A DNA stretch of 64,000 nucleotides. It comes from Sipunculus nudus (taxonomy: Eukaryota > Annelida > Sipuncula > Golfingiida > Sipunculidae). Each line of letters begins with the position of its first letter. Within the stretch, counting starts at the first letter, position 1. Where the stretch lies: positions 27,498,401 to 27,562,400 of the forward strand of contig CM049317.1 of the NCBI GenBank assembly GCA_026874595.1, given 5' to 3'. Made by a program: the position numbers and the translations under genes. Under the pieces are notes generated by a model. It did not search any database. It was not told where the DNA came from and saw only the letters and a program-made list of their open reading frames with translations. Shown here piece after piece: positions 24,881 through 37,160 of this stretch.

Positions 24881-27495
24881 GCAAGGGTGCATTCATATTT
24901 TGAATATATTTTAAATAGTAAATTAGGAGAAACCAGCAGACTAATGTTTGGTTGTTTGCAGACATAATTTGATCAAATAAATACCGGGGATATGAAATCT
25001 CAAGCCAGGTGACAAGCAGACCGAAAGGCAGTCTTTTCATGCAGAAAAAGTCCATGTATATGGAGGAATGGGCTCAACAATCGGGCAGAAAGGAAACGCT
25101 TGCTTAAGAACCAATAACGCAATAACATCTTCACACCTCTATTAAATCGCATGCCCTTGAAAAAATTTACTTTACCATTTATTTATTTATTTATCTAGAA
25201 ATTTTATCCCCTTTTAATAACCAATTCACCAGATATTCTCATTTTTATGAAATCGTTATATAGATTTAAATCATTGGGAGATCCAAAACTGTTGCTAGAT
25301 GCATGACAATTCATTTTGTGCTGAATAAATTCGGTGAATTCTAATTAAATCCATTAAAAGCTTATTTCTTCTATAATCAAAATATAGTATTACGCTGGAT
25401 TTAAGGGCAAAAATAATATTAGTATATAGATATTTTACAATAACGTTGACGCATAGCATTTATTGGATGAAAGAAGGACATACCATTTAATATATATATA
25501 AGTTTAATTCCAAGTAATTTTTTTTTCTTTTTATAGTTTTTTAGCCTCGGACACGAGCCAATCGAGAATAAAAGTCTAGTCCAAAAAGGAGCCTATAGGT
25601 TGCTATTTTGTTGGTGCTTTAGAGGGAAATTGATGGAATGAAGCTTTTCTCCTTATAAACATGATTAAACATACACGCGTATATATAATATAATTTAATA
25701 TTATATAGACCCTATACAGGCCTATATATGTATATTCATCTGTGTCAGTGTGTGTATGTAAGAAAAGATAATGGTTATGGTCAATTGTCCGGGATATGCA
25801 CAAATGCACGTCCCCGCACTAATACCACGCTACGCCCCCGGTTAAAAATGGATACAGCATATATCAAGCCAACAATGCATCGTATCAGTGTGACTATCTG
25901 ATTAATATGACAGGACGTAATAATGTGTGACTTTTGTATTAAGATTCTCACTTAAGTACGGGAAATGTAACCTGTGTCTATCAGTAAATTAAATCATTAG
26001 AGGTACTGCTGGTAACTTTGTAATAATATAACCAGAAACACTTTTTATTACTAGATGATAATTACGGTCATTGTTAACAATTGACATTAATCTGTTCTAA
26101 TGTACTTTCGTTCTCACTGAAGAAGACAAATGCCATAGCATGTGTAATCCTAAATCCCGAATGGTCGTGTTTACTTTGCTTCTGTACCACATTTATAAAA
26201 CCATACTGTATTTTAATACAACTTGCACTGTGGTCCCACTTCACAGCTGATTTTAATAAACTAATAGGTATTTTATAATTTCATAGCTGAAAATGATATT
26301 CTAAATTTGATGTTACCTCCACGGACATCATAATTAAAATCATTCTTTATCATTAAAATCACACCTTGGTAAAACTATTATATATGTTCTGGATATTAAA
26401 TTTGTGTTAATAGCACTATTTCCGAATGAACAATTGTGTCATAACCAAAATCAATAAATAATGAAAGATTTCTTTGCGATAATGACTAAAGATGGATTAC
26501 TGTTGTTAATATTTTGGTCATACATCTGACGTTTAGAACATTAATCATGTAGAATCAGCTAAACTTCAAACACATTAAATCATTCCGGCTTCAACTTTTC
26601 ATATTTTTAATTTTGTTTCATGGATCGGTGTCGGATATACTGCACGTGTCGACTCAATATGGTAAAACAAAACAGGAACTGTTCTATAACCAAGCCTATG
26701 CTTTATATCCTTATAGCCAAGTATCATTAGTGTAATAATACAAGTTGTATGTATACTATTAGTATGCCTAGTTTACAGTTTGATTTGAATATTTCGTGAA
26801 CAACTATGCATTTTTCATGTACTCAGAGTAAAATTATAACATAAATAGCATAGGTTGACCTCTTACACACCAAAACTGCGTTAGACCTTTTCCAGGATTG
26901 TATTAAGATTATAGCACTCAAAAGATTTGTTGTGCAGTCTTGTTGAATGATTTTGCCCTTTAAGCTGCCTTAGGGATATTCTTATTGAAATGTTTTAGAT
27001 TGATCCATGTTAGACGGTTAGGTATATTCATCCCTCAACGATGAGTTTTGTGCATTCTTTCAGAAATCTAGAAAAAAATGTCTGGATACACTCATTGTGT
27101 TAAGATTGTTAAGCAGAAATTTTCATAAAAACGCATGTTAAGTAATGGATAATTGTGACACCCAAGATTCAGGGGAAAAAACTTGATTAGTATACACAAA
27201 AAAAACCTTATAGAACTTTAGAGGTCGTTTTCTTAAGAAAATTTATCAGCATATACCTAAATAAATGCACCCGGCTTGTAGCGAATCTTAGTGATACGTA
27301 TAGACTTCTGGCGAAAGCACTTGCTTTCACATCTAGACTTTCGGGACAACGTGTCTTTGTAAATAATGGTTGTGTTAAAAAAAAAACTAAGGCCATATCC
27401 AATATTGCGGTATAAAGACCTCTTTTCCTTGACCAAGGGGACATGTGATAACTTTATTCACGACGATCAAACATGAATAAAGATATCGACAATTA
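24881..27495. other. intergenic between receptors A and B
   Basis: AT-rich, with no exon of the lectin family and no recognised repeat family. The 3' flank of receptor B, with AATAAA candidates, occupies the right end. Confidence 0.45.
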
Positions 27496-27545
27496 TTTAT
27501 TACATTTCTTGTTGTGATATTCTCTTCTTTCAGTTCCGGTTTCTT

Positions 27546-27933
27546 CTAGATGAAACTATCCGAACCGGAGAAATTATATTGATTGTCCTTCAAATAATGT
27601 TGATTTAACATGTAAATATCTCCGGATACATTAATCGGGGTTACCGGTAAAAATTCTCGTGTAGCCCAGCTTTTGCCTACAAGAGCTGACGCTGAAGCAC
27701 CTCGTCCTTTGTATCGACTTTCCATGATAGTTAGTTGGTCTCTTGGAACATCTTCGAGGAGTGCTGAAAATGCATTCAAACTCCCAAACTGACTCATCGT
27801 GGAATAAATGCAGCTTTCAGAACCACTCATGTCCATGTAGTCATCTTCAAAATTATAATCTCTTGCTACCATGGAAACATGTTGTTGCGAATGGGACGTT
27901 ATGTCGTCTCTAAGTTGATTATTTGTAGCACAC
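27546..27933 (-). CDS. Receptor B exon 7: cytoplasmic tail with YMDM and YSTM
   Basis: The exon encodes a 128-residue tail after acceptor TTTATCAG. The sequence around residues 320-340 is DDYMDMSGSESCIYSTMSQF: Y322MDM and Y333STM, eleven residues apart. Further tyrosines lie at 364, 397 (YMLN), 403 and 409, and it ends FSGSDSFI and stop. YMDM is also the sequence around Tyr740 of mammalian PDGFR-beta, a known p85 site. The tail is longer than in receptor A, but the paired-motif block and the SGSDS end are shared. Confidence 0.8.
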
Positions 27934-30900
27934 CTGATAAAAAAAGGAAGTAAAAATTCAATCAACTCATTTGTGCCAAAAAATATGTAAGCAAACCAAG
28001 TTGGCTTGACGAAGAATCTAATGTTATAACCATATAAACACCACGAATTCCTTCATAATCTGTCTAAATGCAGTTTATCATTGATGGAACATTTCCTCTT
28101 ATCCACATTTGCTTATTGCCTGTAACATCAGTTTCTTGAATTTAAAAAAAAAAATTCAACTAAAGCATCTTCAACACTCTGTTTAAATTATGTTACAATT
28201 AACGCGGTTTCTGTTCCGCGAAAGTGCCATGTACAAACCTGGCAGGGACATATCTTCGATATATTATAACAGGAGTAAAAATGATGAGAAATACAAATAT
28301 CCCAGCGATTCCCTTGTATATAAGCATATCTTTCAGGTGCCAAAACACTGTAAAGAGAAAGGAACACACCTTATTTGAAAAATGTTATAATGTAGTAATG
28401 CACATATCCTTAGCGCATGATGGTAAAGAGTACCAGTGGTGTAAGATGGAATGACATAATGTAAACCATGTAATAAACTGCCGCTTTGTGGCAATAACTT
28501 GAAATAAAAAAAAAATAAATAAAAACAGAGATGTAAAATGAATGATAAATGTTCTAAGTCGATGTTCCCCCTTTCGGGGTGTTAATATAGGCAATCCTGG
28601 CACCCTTTAGGAAATAAAATAAGTACAAATGGATTCTAAAATGGCTTCCCAGTTATCAGAATCCCTACCACTCTTTTATTATTTGATTAATTAAAATATG
28701 TTTTCTTTTATTTGAGCTTTTGGGGCTGAGAAATCCAATACGGCAATTGCAAATGTTGTAAAACGAGTTATTCCCCAGGTTCAAAATTACTTTCCAGGCA
28801 GTAAACATCTTGATGGGTACTAAAATAGCAAATGTTCTTGATGAAAATGCCCCTTCTATCTGCTGCACCCTTCGTAGCCAATGTGTCACCGCAAAGAGTG
28901 TAAATGTGTTAAGTCTGGAAGGAACCCATTCAATGGAGCCATATTATAATCCAAAGTGGACCGTTTTAGGGGTAAAGTGCAAATACTGGACCTAGGTGCG
29001 CATGAACACACGAGACATGATTCGAAACTTATGGCAAGGATTTCACAAGAAGCTTGTATCTGCAACTTTGCTATATCCTCCACACGATTAAGCTTTGCGT
29101 TTGGAATTCACATTTTTGAACACTTAATTACTTCTTAGTCTGTATCCCCGAAAGATGTCACAGTAATTCGTACATAGATGGATGAATCGGTTCACATTGC
29201 CAACCAGCGCTTCATACATATATTAGGCAAACAATCTCATATTAAGAGGATCATACCAGACTTGCAACAAACTCTGAGGATTTTCTTAAATATAAAGCTG
29301 TTGGATGCTGTGAGGAAATGAAGGAGTTCCATGGTAGTTAAAGGTGACTTTTATGATCGATATTCTATAAAACACTCATTATATCTTATATCGAAGGATC
29401 TTATCAAGCACACGAGAAGAGGTAATGACACGAAGTCCTAGAGAAGCCAAGATTCCCGGAGAACTGGTACCCTATGGTACTTATCCAATGTGACAAATAT
29501 GTGAATGTTACGTGTCTGTGGGGACCTCGGGGCACCTATGAATCCAAATCTTAGACAAACGGCCAATCCATAGAGATGTTGACATTATGATACGGAAACA
29601 GATTTGGGGCTACTGTTTTCCGAAGATATCTTAGTCTGATATGTAAAACCAAGTCCGGCTTCCACATCTACTCTTATGTACGGTACTTATCGCGACTCCT
29701 CATTGATCAAATGAGGATATGGCTACTCCCAGGGGTTCTAGAAACTGTACATGCAGTCTGAGAGTGCAAGCTATTCTGTCCGATGGAATTACACAATGTT
29801 ATACTACCTCTGTTTGCAATCAGATTGTCGCATTGCTAAGAGGAGAAATAGTAAGGCCAAACTAAAGGTGCCTGCACCATCCGTTCAGCCTAGGCGAACA
29901 AGGGATTCGACGGAACAAACTACGAATTCTTAATGAGATATGGCTCCTCTCAGGGACGCCATATTGGCATCGAGTAACCTATTCAATTAAAATATAAAGG
30001 TTTTCAAGTTTGTCAAATACATAGCCGTATTTATATTTATAGGCCATGCACATATGTAATATATGAAACGGAGTAACAAAGATTCATAGGCGATACCTTG
30101 CAACTTAGAAATAAGGCTGTTCTGAAGGAATCTGGGTTATTTGGCCCCAAAATAATAGGGAAATACAAAACATTTTTTCGCAATATGACAATTGTTAAAG
30201 GAGGTAAACCGATTTTCATGATTTGGCGATCATAGCGGATGTAAAATATTTGTTCGAATTCTTAAAGGGAACCAGCCAGTCATGTTTTTAATCAAAAGCC
30301 CTCCGAGAGACAAAATCCTATGAAAAAAAATTGTTCACCACAAGATACATTAATCCGATAGAAACCAGCATTTATCTTCAGCAAAACTTTTGAAATATGT
30401 ATTAATGATGCACCAATAGAGAAACATATAGCCATCCGAAATGTTTATTTTACTACTTGCCATATTACTTTTTCCTTTTTAATATTATGTAATATTTGAA
30501 GCTAATTTGATTTGTGTTCGGAAAAATTTCCTCGTAGGGTCAGCTCCGTTCTAAGTAATTCTCGAATTAAAAACATATAGCATGTTTGCAGTTTTACTAC
30601 CTTCAGAATGCTTGTCATTTTCCTCTTCATCATTCATCATTGTTTTGGTCACATTATCGCCCATTGTTTGGATGTCGAATTCCGTGGGTATAAAGTGGCA
30701 TGGAGAGAAAAATGTAAAACCCCTTAGTTTTATCGGATAAGTTCCCTTATTTGTATATTTTTTGCTGCTGCAGTGGTTAACCTACCTGTAATTTACAGGC
30801 CTTACAACGTAAAATGTACTAACCTTTACTTAATTATTAATAAATTACTTGTTTATTTTGTATTTTTTTACTTGTCGTGCCAGTAGAGAAAATATTTGAT

Positions 30901-33024
30901 TGGCCTATAATTTCAAATTTTTAACATAGATGTTAATTTGCTTATTACAACTTATTGCCCATTCGATATTACCTGTTGATATACAGATGAAATGGTGTGT
31001 GGAATTACAGTTAACGGGCCTCCAATCTATCCTTAAACCATTTGGCGGGTTTGTCATGACAGCACATATTTCATCCACTACAGTTTCTAATCCAGCTTTC
31101 CATTTAAAATTCTTCACGGTGACTGAAAAACGATGCATTAGATGACAATGATGATTCGGACGGATCATCGAAATGAGAAGTGATGGGATAGTCAATGTCA
31201 CACATATCATAAAGTATTAAGTATGAGCCAAGGAACCATATACCTAAATTGTCACAGTATATATAAGATCTGAGAAATGTTCACCTATGTCAGGTGTCAT
31301 CCGTTTCCATTGACTCTTTGTCAGTCCGACCTAGTAATCCTTTTCTTGAATATCTCGCAGTAGATCCTTTGATTTATTCAAGTATTCCCCTGATAGGAGA
31401 TTCCCCTCCAGCTGGTTACAAACCGACGCGGCTGAGAACCACGTGGATTTCTCTGACCTCACCAGCAAATTTCCTTCCCCTACCTTATAACATTTCCCTT
31501 GGTAATTTTGATGACATGCTGTAATAAGAAAATGTCCTGTTTCAGATAAATTATATTTTTGAAAAGCCGGGGTGGAAACATAGCGAAGATACGAAAGAAT
31601 ATACAAAAAAAACAACAGTAAGCCTACCATTATAGAAAGTGTTTTGTTTAAGGTAGTGTCTTCAACATGACCGAAATGGTAAAGATATGCTAAAATTGAT
31701 CTGAATATATACCAAAATTGACATGTTATTAGGAGCTAAATATACATAATCTTAATAGAGAAATCCTGGTTTATATAGACCATGATATGATCAAGAAACC
31801 TACAAATATTACTGTCACAACATACCGCGAACCCGTTAATTCAAACAGATCCAATATCAAAGTTGAAATTAAAACTTGCTCACATTTTAGTTTACAGATG
31901 AAGCCATCCATTTTGGTGAAACAGTCCGCAGCAAACAACATGCCTATTCTCAGAGTGCAACACTGTTTCCTATCACTGGACCTCAATGGCGTCTGGTAGG
32001 CTTAAAAAGGTGATCAGATATATTTGATAGAACGGCTCTCAAGTAGAGCTGGTTACCTGAATACCTATCGCGATGTTTTTCATTGTATCATTCACAGAAA
32101 ATAAGTGTATTTTGGGTATATAATATACATTTTACATGTCATAGGTCATATCTTATATGTCTTAACTTCTTGCTTCTTCGGTATTAATAAGTCATCGGAT
32201 AGAAAATTTTATCCGGGGAACAGACTTTCGATCATAACATTCGAGTAGGCCTTAGTCGGCCCGAGTAGTGTTTATAGATACGATGGCGGTTTTTACTTTC
32301 AGCCTTACACTGAACATCCAATTTATATTTTAATATTTGTAAAATGGACCTTATATTTACTACAATAGATTAGTTTATGTCACATTTGAAAAATATTGAC
32401 AGGTCTCGATATATGAAAACCATATCCCGATACGCAATATGCGACACATCAAATCGCGAAAAACTGATACGTCAGAAATATCGAATATCCCAATTCTGAA
32501 GACTATAAGTATACTTCACTTATGAGTTAGAAAGAGATACAAACATAAATGTATACTTTACTAGTGATATTTGCTGCCTGCCAGAACCAAACATTGTAAT
32601 CTCTTCTTACCATAGCAAGCCAAGTCTCATTTTTATCTGGCCTGTCAATGCCTTGCTGGGAGAGGGAATTTTCATACGGAAGGCTCATATTTAAGGTTTT
32701 ACAATGAACTGTTGCTGCGTGCTTAGTTAAAGCTGAAATATGCACAAGGAATTGAGAGACAGCTTTTTTTAAACATAATTACATGGTTCACTCATGGGTA
32801 GGTCATTGGTCGGAACTGCGTGAATAAGAGCGACTGTAGCATTTTCTACCATGCTTGACTAAAAAGTCATAATATTAATACGCCATATTAACTAAATGGG
32901 GCACATGCAAATACCTAACATTCAACAAGTACTAACCTTTTTCTGAGGGTGTAAATTTGGTTTTCAATGCCAGTGTTAACGGAATTAACAGTAGACAAAT
33001 GATCTCTGGCATCACACTCATCAT
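27546..33024 (-). CDS. Receptor B: two-CTLD type I membrane protein with YMDM/YSTM tail, in-frame TAG at a conserved Trp
   Basis: The exons are 33024-32937 (signal), 32732-32562 and 32000-31884 (CTLD1), 31518-31285 and 31122-30973 (CTLD2), 28347-28239 (transmembrane) and 27933-27546 (tail). They sum to 1257 nt, 419 codons with stop. Every junction is GT/AG and phase-consistent. CTLD1 (about residues 31-125) has four framework Cys plus one extra. CTLD2 (127-253) has the six Cys of a long-form CTLD (C127, C135, C159, C223, C242, C250) but no EPN/QPD and WRP instead of WND. The membrane segment is about 262-283 and the tail 284-418. The only lesion is codon 188, TAG at 31331-31333, where A and C have Trp in DYW.GL. 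The allele would stop after a secreted CTLD1 plus part of CTLD2. Candidate polyadenylation signals lie at 27496-27501 and 27453-27458. Confidence 0.78.
28239..28347 (-). CDS. Receptor B exon 6: transmembrane segment
   Basis: This 109-nt exon runs from acceptor CTTTACAG to donor CCAG|GTTTGT. It encodes FWHLKDMLIYKGIAGIFVFL, then IIFTPVIIYRRYVPAR. The hydrophobic run starts after Lys265 and the stop-transfer is YRRYVPAR. It is separated from CTLD2 by a 2.6-kb intron, against 0.85 kb in receptor A. Confidence 0.8.
28348..30689. other. receptor B intron 5, outside the tandem duplication
   Basis: The intron sequence between the transmembrane exon and the last CTLD2 exon has no counterpart near receptor C. 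A somewhat GC-richer block at about 28.8-29.9 kb has broken plus-strand frames (for example IKRIIPDLQQTLRIFLNIKL). It could be a decayed insertion, but no family is recognised. Confidence 0.4.
31285..31518 (-). CDS. Receptor B exon 4: first half of CTLD2 with premature TAG
   Basis: Acceptor TTATTACAG opens CHQNYQGKCYKVGEGNLLVR, then STWFSAASVCNQLEGNLLSGE and RDIQEKDY. The next codon is TAG (31331-31333), followed in frame by VGLTKSQWKRMTPDI and donor ATAG|GTGAAC. Receptor A reads DYWIGLIKSQW and receptor C YYWVGLTKGNW at the same place, so the stop replaces an invariant CTLD Trp by one G-to-A change. The rest of the exon is intact. Confidence 0.8.
32937..33024 (-). CDS. Receptor B exon 1: signal peptide
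   Basis: ATG at 33024-33022 starts MMSVMPEIICLLLIPLTLAL followed by KTKFTPSEK. The hydrophobic core is typical of a secretion signal. The exon ends in phase 1 at AAAG|GTTAGT. It is 88 nt, identical in length to exon 1 of receptor A. A long (AT)n tract lies about 150 bp upstream, at 33182-33275. Confidence 0.8.
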
Positions 33025-33177
33025 CTTGTGTAGATCGCTACAGTATATAATATGTAAATGATAAATGAATAAAAATGTATCCGAAAAGGGTGGTGAATGA
33101 CACAGTATGTCACAGATACAAACCATAACAAAACATATACCATGTATATGCACACCATTAGCTACAAAACAGATTCA

Positions 33178-33181
<4 letters not shown>

Positions 33182-33228
<47 letters not shown>

Positions 33229-33234
33229 TATATA

Positions 33235-33275
<41 letters not shown>
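33182..33275. repeat. (AT)n upstream of receptor B
   Basis: Two long AT tracts separated by a short interruption, about 160-250 bp upstream of the receptor B start. They are absent from the same place upstream of receptor C. Confidence 0.95.
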
Positions 33276-33279
<4 letters not shown>

Positions 33280-34565
33280 ATGGTCATTGTAGCTACAATC
33301 ATGCATTAATTGAATAATGAGTGGATGGTTTTGAATTCCGAAAATGGGACAAACGATCTGGGTTCTTTGTTTCACAGTATGAAATGAAAGTAGATTTGGA
33401 GTTTGAATTATGATTTTCAGGCAGATGTAAAATTATAATAAATGTCTTCAGAAGATTAAAATATTATGTGGTTATCTACATCTGTTGTTTCAAAGAAACT
33501 GGTTATTGCATTACATTAACATATTTGAAAAAATAGCTGGAAAGACACACTACATCCCACTCTTATTACAGAAATCAAGCTTTAACCTTTCAGTTTGATA
33601 CTACAGACAAAATAAATAGAGACATGATTGATTGTTTTTTTAATATTTACTAGAAAAACGGGCTGCACTCTCAAAATAAATAAGCAGGACGTAAAGATCA
33701 CATTATTAAATTAATAGAACTTCCATTAATATTAGTTGTTATTTATAATATTAACAACAGACCGAAATAGGACATACATTAATAATTTTCCTCTTTTAAG
33801 CAAATCAACGCCAGACCGACAATTTATAATACATCACTATTTGTCTGGATTAAATAATATCAACGCCAAACCGAAAAGTAAATTACTTAACCTGTAAGCG
33901 TTAACCATACACCTAAAACGATGCAGAGGAACAAAATTCCGTTCAAATTCCTGTTTGTGTTTTATCTGTTTTGTTAATTTTTATATCAATATTATCACAT
34001 TCATTAAGTTAAGGGAGAACAGTACCTGAGCGAATTCTCAGAGAAAAAAACATTTAACGATATCTGGGGAAAGCTGCACAAGCATTGTTTTTTTTTTTAT
34101 AAAATGGTCAAGCAATACCCATGAATCATCATTTTAAGTTAGGTTCTTACTAAAGTGAAGCTCATCTTTTGCGAAGTTTGATTTTTATCAACACAGAATG
34201 GACAAACTGTCCGAGATGTATTCTGTTAACGTGATTCATAATAAATATAGCTTCCAACTAAAATTTCCCTCATCAGCCGGAATGTAACAGTAATTCAGGT
34301 TGGCTGTAGTGTTCCGATTGTTATATATTTATCACAGGAATTGATGCAAAATGGGTATGAGAAGCTAAGGGTGAGGATAAGCACGTGTAACACATTTTGA
34401 CATTAAGGATGTTGATATTCCACTTGGTAACTTTATCAGGCGAATAGCTTCACAAACACAATATCACTGCTATTAACGGGGCAATTATTTCAGGAAACAA
34501 GACAGAACACGTACCAGGTCTGCTGAGCATAAGATAGAAATTAAATGTAACATACTCTCTTTTCT

Positions 34566-34640
34566 TGAATTATAAATCATGTTAAGTTGCTATATATTTC
34601 GCCGAATTATAAATCATGTTAAGTTGCTATATATTACTCC
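34566..34640. repeat. 37-bp perfect-looking tandem doubling
   Basis: GAATTATAAATCATGTTAAG followed by TTGCTATATATT occurs twice back to back. The homologous position in unit 2 (about 44508-44545) has a single diverged copy, so the doubling arose after the large duplication. Confidence 0.9.
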
Positions 34641-36142
34641 AGGACTCGTGGTATTTGTTTGAAATATGCCATTTACCAAATTAATGTGTTTGTTTGTGTC
34701 TTATTAAACGCTTACCCGGATATTTTTGTTGTATAATTATGTAACAACCATTCCTAATTATATAACATGTAATATTTATCACCGTTGTTAACATTACGAT
34801 TTAGAATTGGATAAACTGTGAGGACATTACGAATGCTTGATTGTACTTTCACTCTTCCTATAAATCAAATACGACGAGATACGTTTCACTAATCCTGTTC
34901 ATTATTTCAAATGAAAAACAACATAGACAAGGCCACACCATATGAGTCAAATAACGTTCATTTATAGCACCATACATTAGCCTGAAAGCATTTTTACAGC
35001 TAAAATAAGGTATTATAATGAAAAGAAGTGTATTCAGCTTCACACAATATATAAACGACCATACTTTTTGCCGATTGTATCCCAGTTGTCTTATACCTAT
35101 ACACACACAAACACACACACACATATACAAAGTTTTATCCTGGTTAGTTAATTATCGATGGCTGGATAACGAAGAAGAGTGCCATCTTTTAGATAGAAAT
35201 TAACGATTTGTAAGAGTATTTTCCTCGCGCAGTATTCCCCCCATAGTATTCTGTCCAAGTTAATCGATTTGTCGTTAGTATTATTTGCACTGCCATCAAG
35301 AAAGTACTTTTGTCCTAAACTAGGATGTACAGCGTTTGTTTTTCTCTAAAATTATACGTTAACCATGAGGTACACTCTATGAAAAGAAAAACTAGATAAA
35401 TGTTACTGAGGATGAGCATTTTCAGAATTATATCTGGGAAGCGTCTTTATGCGTCTTAATGACAGATCGAATTCCAATGAAATCATGATGACGCACCTCA
35501 GATTTCTCTTACTTTTAACATGTGTGGAACATCCCCATCACTGACTGAAAAGACGTCCTAGCAACCTCTTAGGTTACACTGTTGCCTTATGAGAAACCAA
35601 TAAAACGTTCATATATCGTAAAATTATGTAACTGGGGAAAATTCTGACTTCATAACGAGTAATCGAGACCATTTTTATTCAAAATATTTAACGTAATACT
35701 AAGTAAAAGTGATCACATTTCTGAAGGATTCATCTGAGTGAGAGCAGTTTGCAAAGACCTATTAGATCGCCCGGTCTGGCAAAATATTGTAAACTCTGAA
35801 TGCTATAGGAAGGGTATGCAATTATTCATTATCAATTGGAAATTAAATATTTAAGTTTTCCACATAACTCTACATGAAAAGACTGGATATTAATACGATA
35901 CGTTTAGTATTATCCTTTTAATAATGCTGGAAAAAGAGTAAACAAGAAAACAAAAACAAAAATAGAAGTTCGTAACCAGGCACCAGGACAGTTATTAAAA
36001 TTATCTGTAATATGATATGTACAATGCATGTATGCTTTTAACATACACACCATAATCATTAACCTTAAATATAATATCAATCAATATTATTTATGCAGAT
36101 ACAATATAAGCTAGACCTTCTACAAGTCTACAGGGTAAAATG

Positions 36143-36536
36143 TTCATGATGATGTTCTTTTTTAAAAAGATTTGTTGCTGCTTGTTTAATGCTTAGCTTA
36201 ACTAAGTATATGTACATCTCAATTCCGGTTTTAGATTACGTGACAGGGGCTTTTATCCAATTTTTCCTGGGTCAGCCAGGTTTGGTATACCACTCGTGCG
36301 GGCCCTGGGTATGTGTCATCCCCATAACTGGGTCAAAACACCGAGGAACACGTTTGTGAGTGAATCACGACTGTTGGGCCAAGTCTGCCCTTTTAGGCTG
36401 CAGAGAGCTAATCCTGAATGGGGGCCGGCCGTAAAAATTCTCGACGGCTCGGCTGAATTTCGAACTCACGATCTCCCGGCTTTGAGTACTGCGCTCTATC
36501 CCTGAGCCACAGAACCCTGTTCTTCATGATAATGTT
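36143..36536 (-). mobile_element. tRNA-derived SINE, minus orientation, with target-site duplication
   Basis: Read on the minus strand it starts with the A-box-like GTGGCTCAGGGATAGAGCGC, then the B box GTGAGTTCGAAATTC, then about 300 bp of body. Flanking copies of TTCATGATGATGTT (36143-36156) and TTCATGATAATGTT (36523-36536) form a target-site duplication with one mismatch. The equivalent site in unit 2 (about 46706-46726) is empty, so insertion followed the tandem duplication. The open frame across it is not a gene. Confidence 0.8.
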
Positions 36537-36687
36537 TAGTTCTTCAAACAAAGTTGATAAAAATCAAAACTAATAAAGTAAACATCTATGTAAAAGCACC
36601 TATTGTATATAAAATAAAATAATATCAAATGATAAAAATCCACAATATGAATATAACATTTTTATTTCTAATTACCTAAAAAATACA

Positions 36688-37160
36688 CATCTGACGCGAT
36701 TGCCAAATAAAACTTTGCAATCACTAGAGGAGTTCAACATAAATAACAGTGCTAAGTCATCTAACGCAGAAATAAAGTTTAAGTAGGAGTAATTTTAAAC
36801 ACCGACACCAATGTTAATATTTGGAGACTGGCTACGAGCTAGGCGCTTGATTTCCGTGCACATAATATGCAATCTGTGACCTAGATAGCTACATTTTTTA
36901 GGCATGCTCAGGCATATAGGACAAGATATTAGAACACCCTTTGTACAGTTTTAGTTGGTCTTCTTGCCATTGATAAAGATTCCTGATTACCTTGGCACAT
37001 CTGGTAAAAATAAAATAAAACTATGGCTGTATGAATGTATTGCAACAGATGAGATAGGAACTATTAACCGGCTTATGTAGCTCAGCAATAGAGCAAATGA
37101 CTCAAAGCCTGGAGTTCGTGAGTTTAAATATCAGCCGAGGAGCTGTGAGATTTTTACTGG
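36688..37160 (+). repeat. dispersed repeat ending in a tRNA-like head, copy 1
   Basis: It shares about 470 bp of diverged but colinear sequence with 62568-63085, including CATCTGACGC, GACACCA.TGT.AATATT, GCTCAGGCATA and CTATTAACC.GCTT.TGT. The final part (37072-37140) has a pol III-like A box (GTAGCTCAGCAATAGAGC) and a degraded B box (GTGAGTTTAAAT). Confidence 0.65.

Noticed and set aside
36296-36505. 69-codon plus-strand open frame
   Set aside because: It lies wholly inside the tRNA-derived SINE, antisense to its pol III promoter.
37072-37140. Functional tRNA gene
   Set aside because: The A and B boxes are degenerate and no cloverleaf with paired acceptor arms can be drawn. It is the head of a dispersed repeat.
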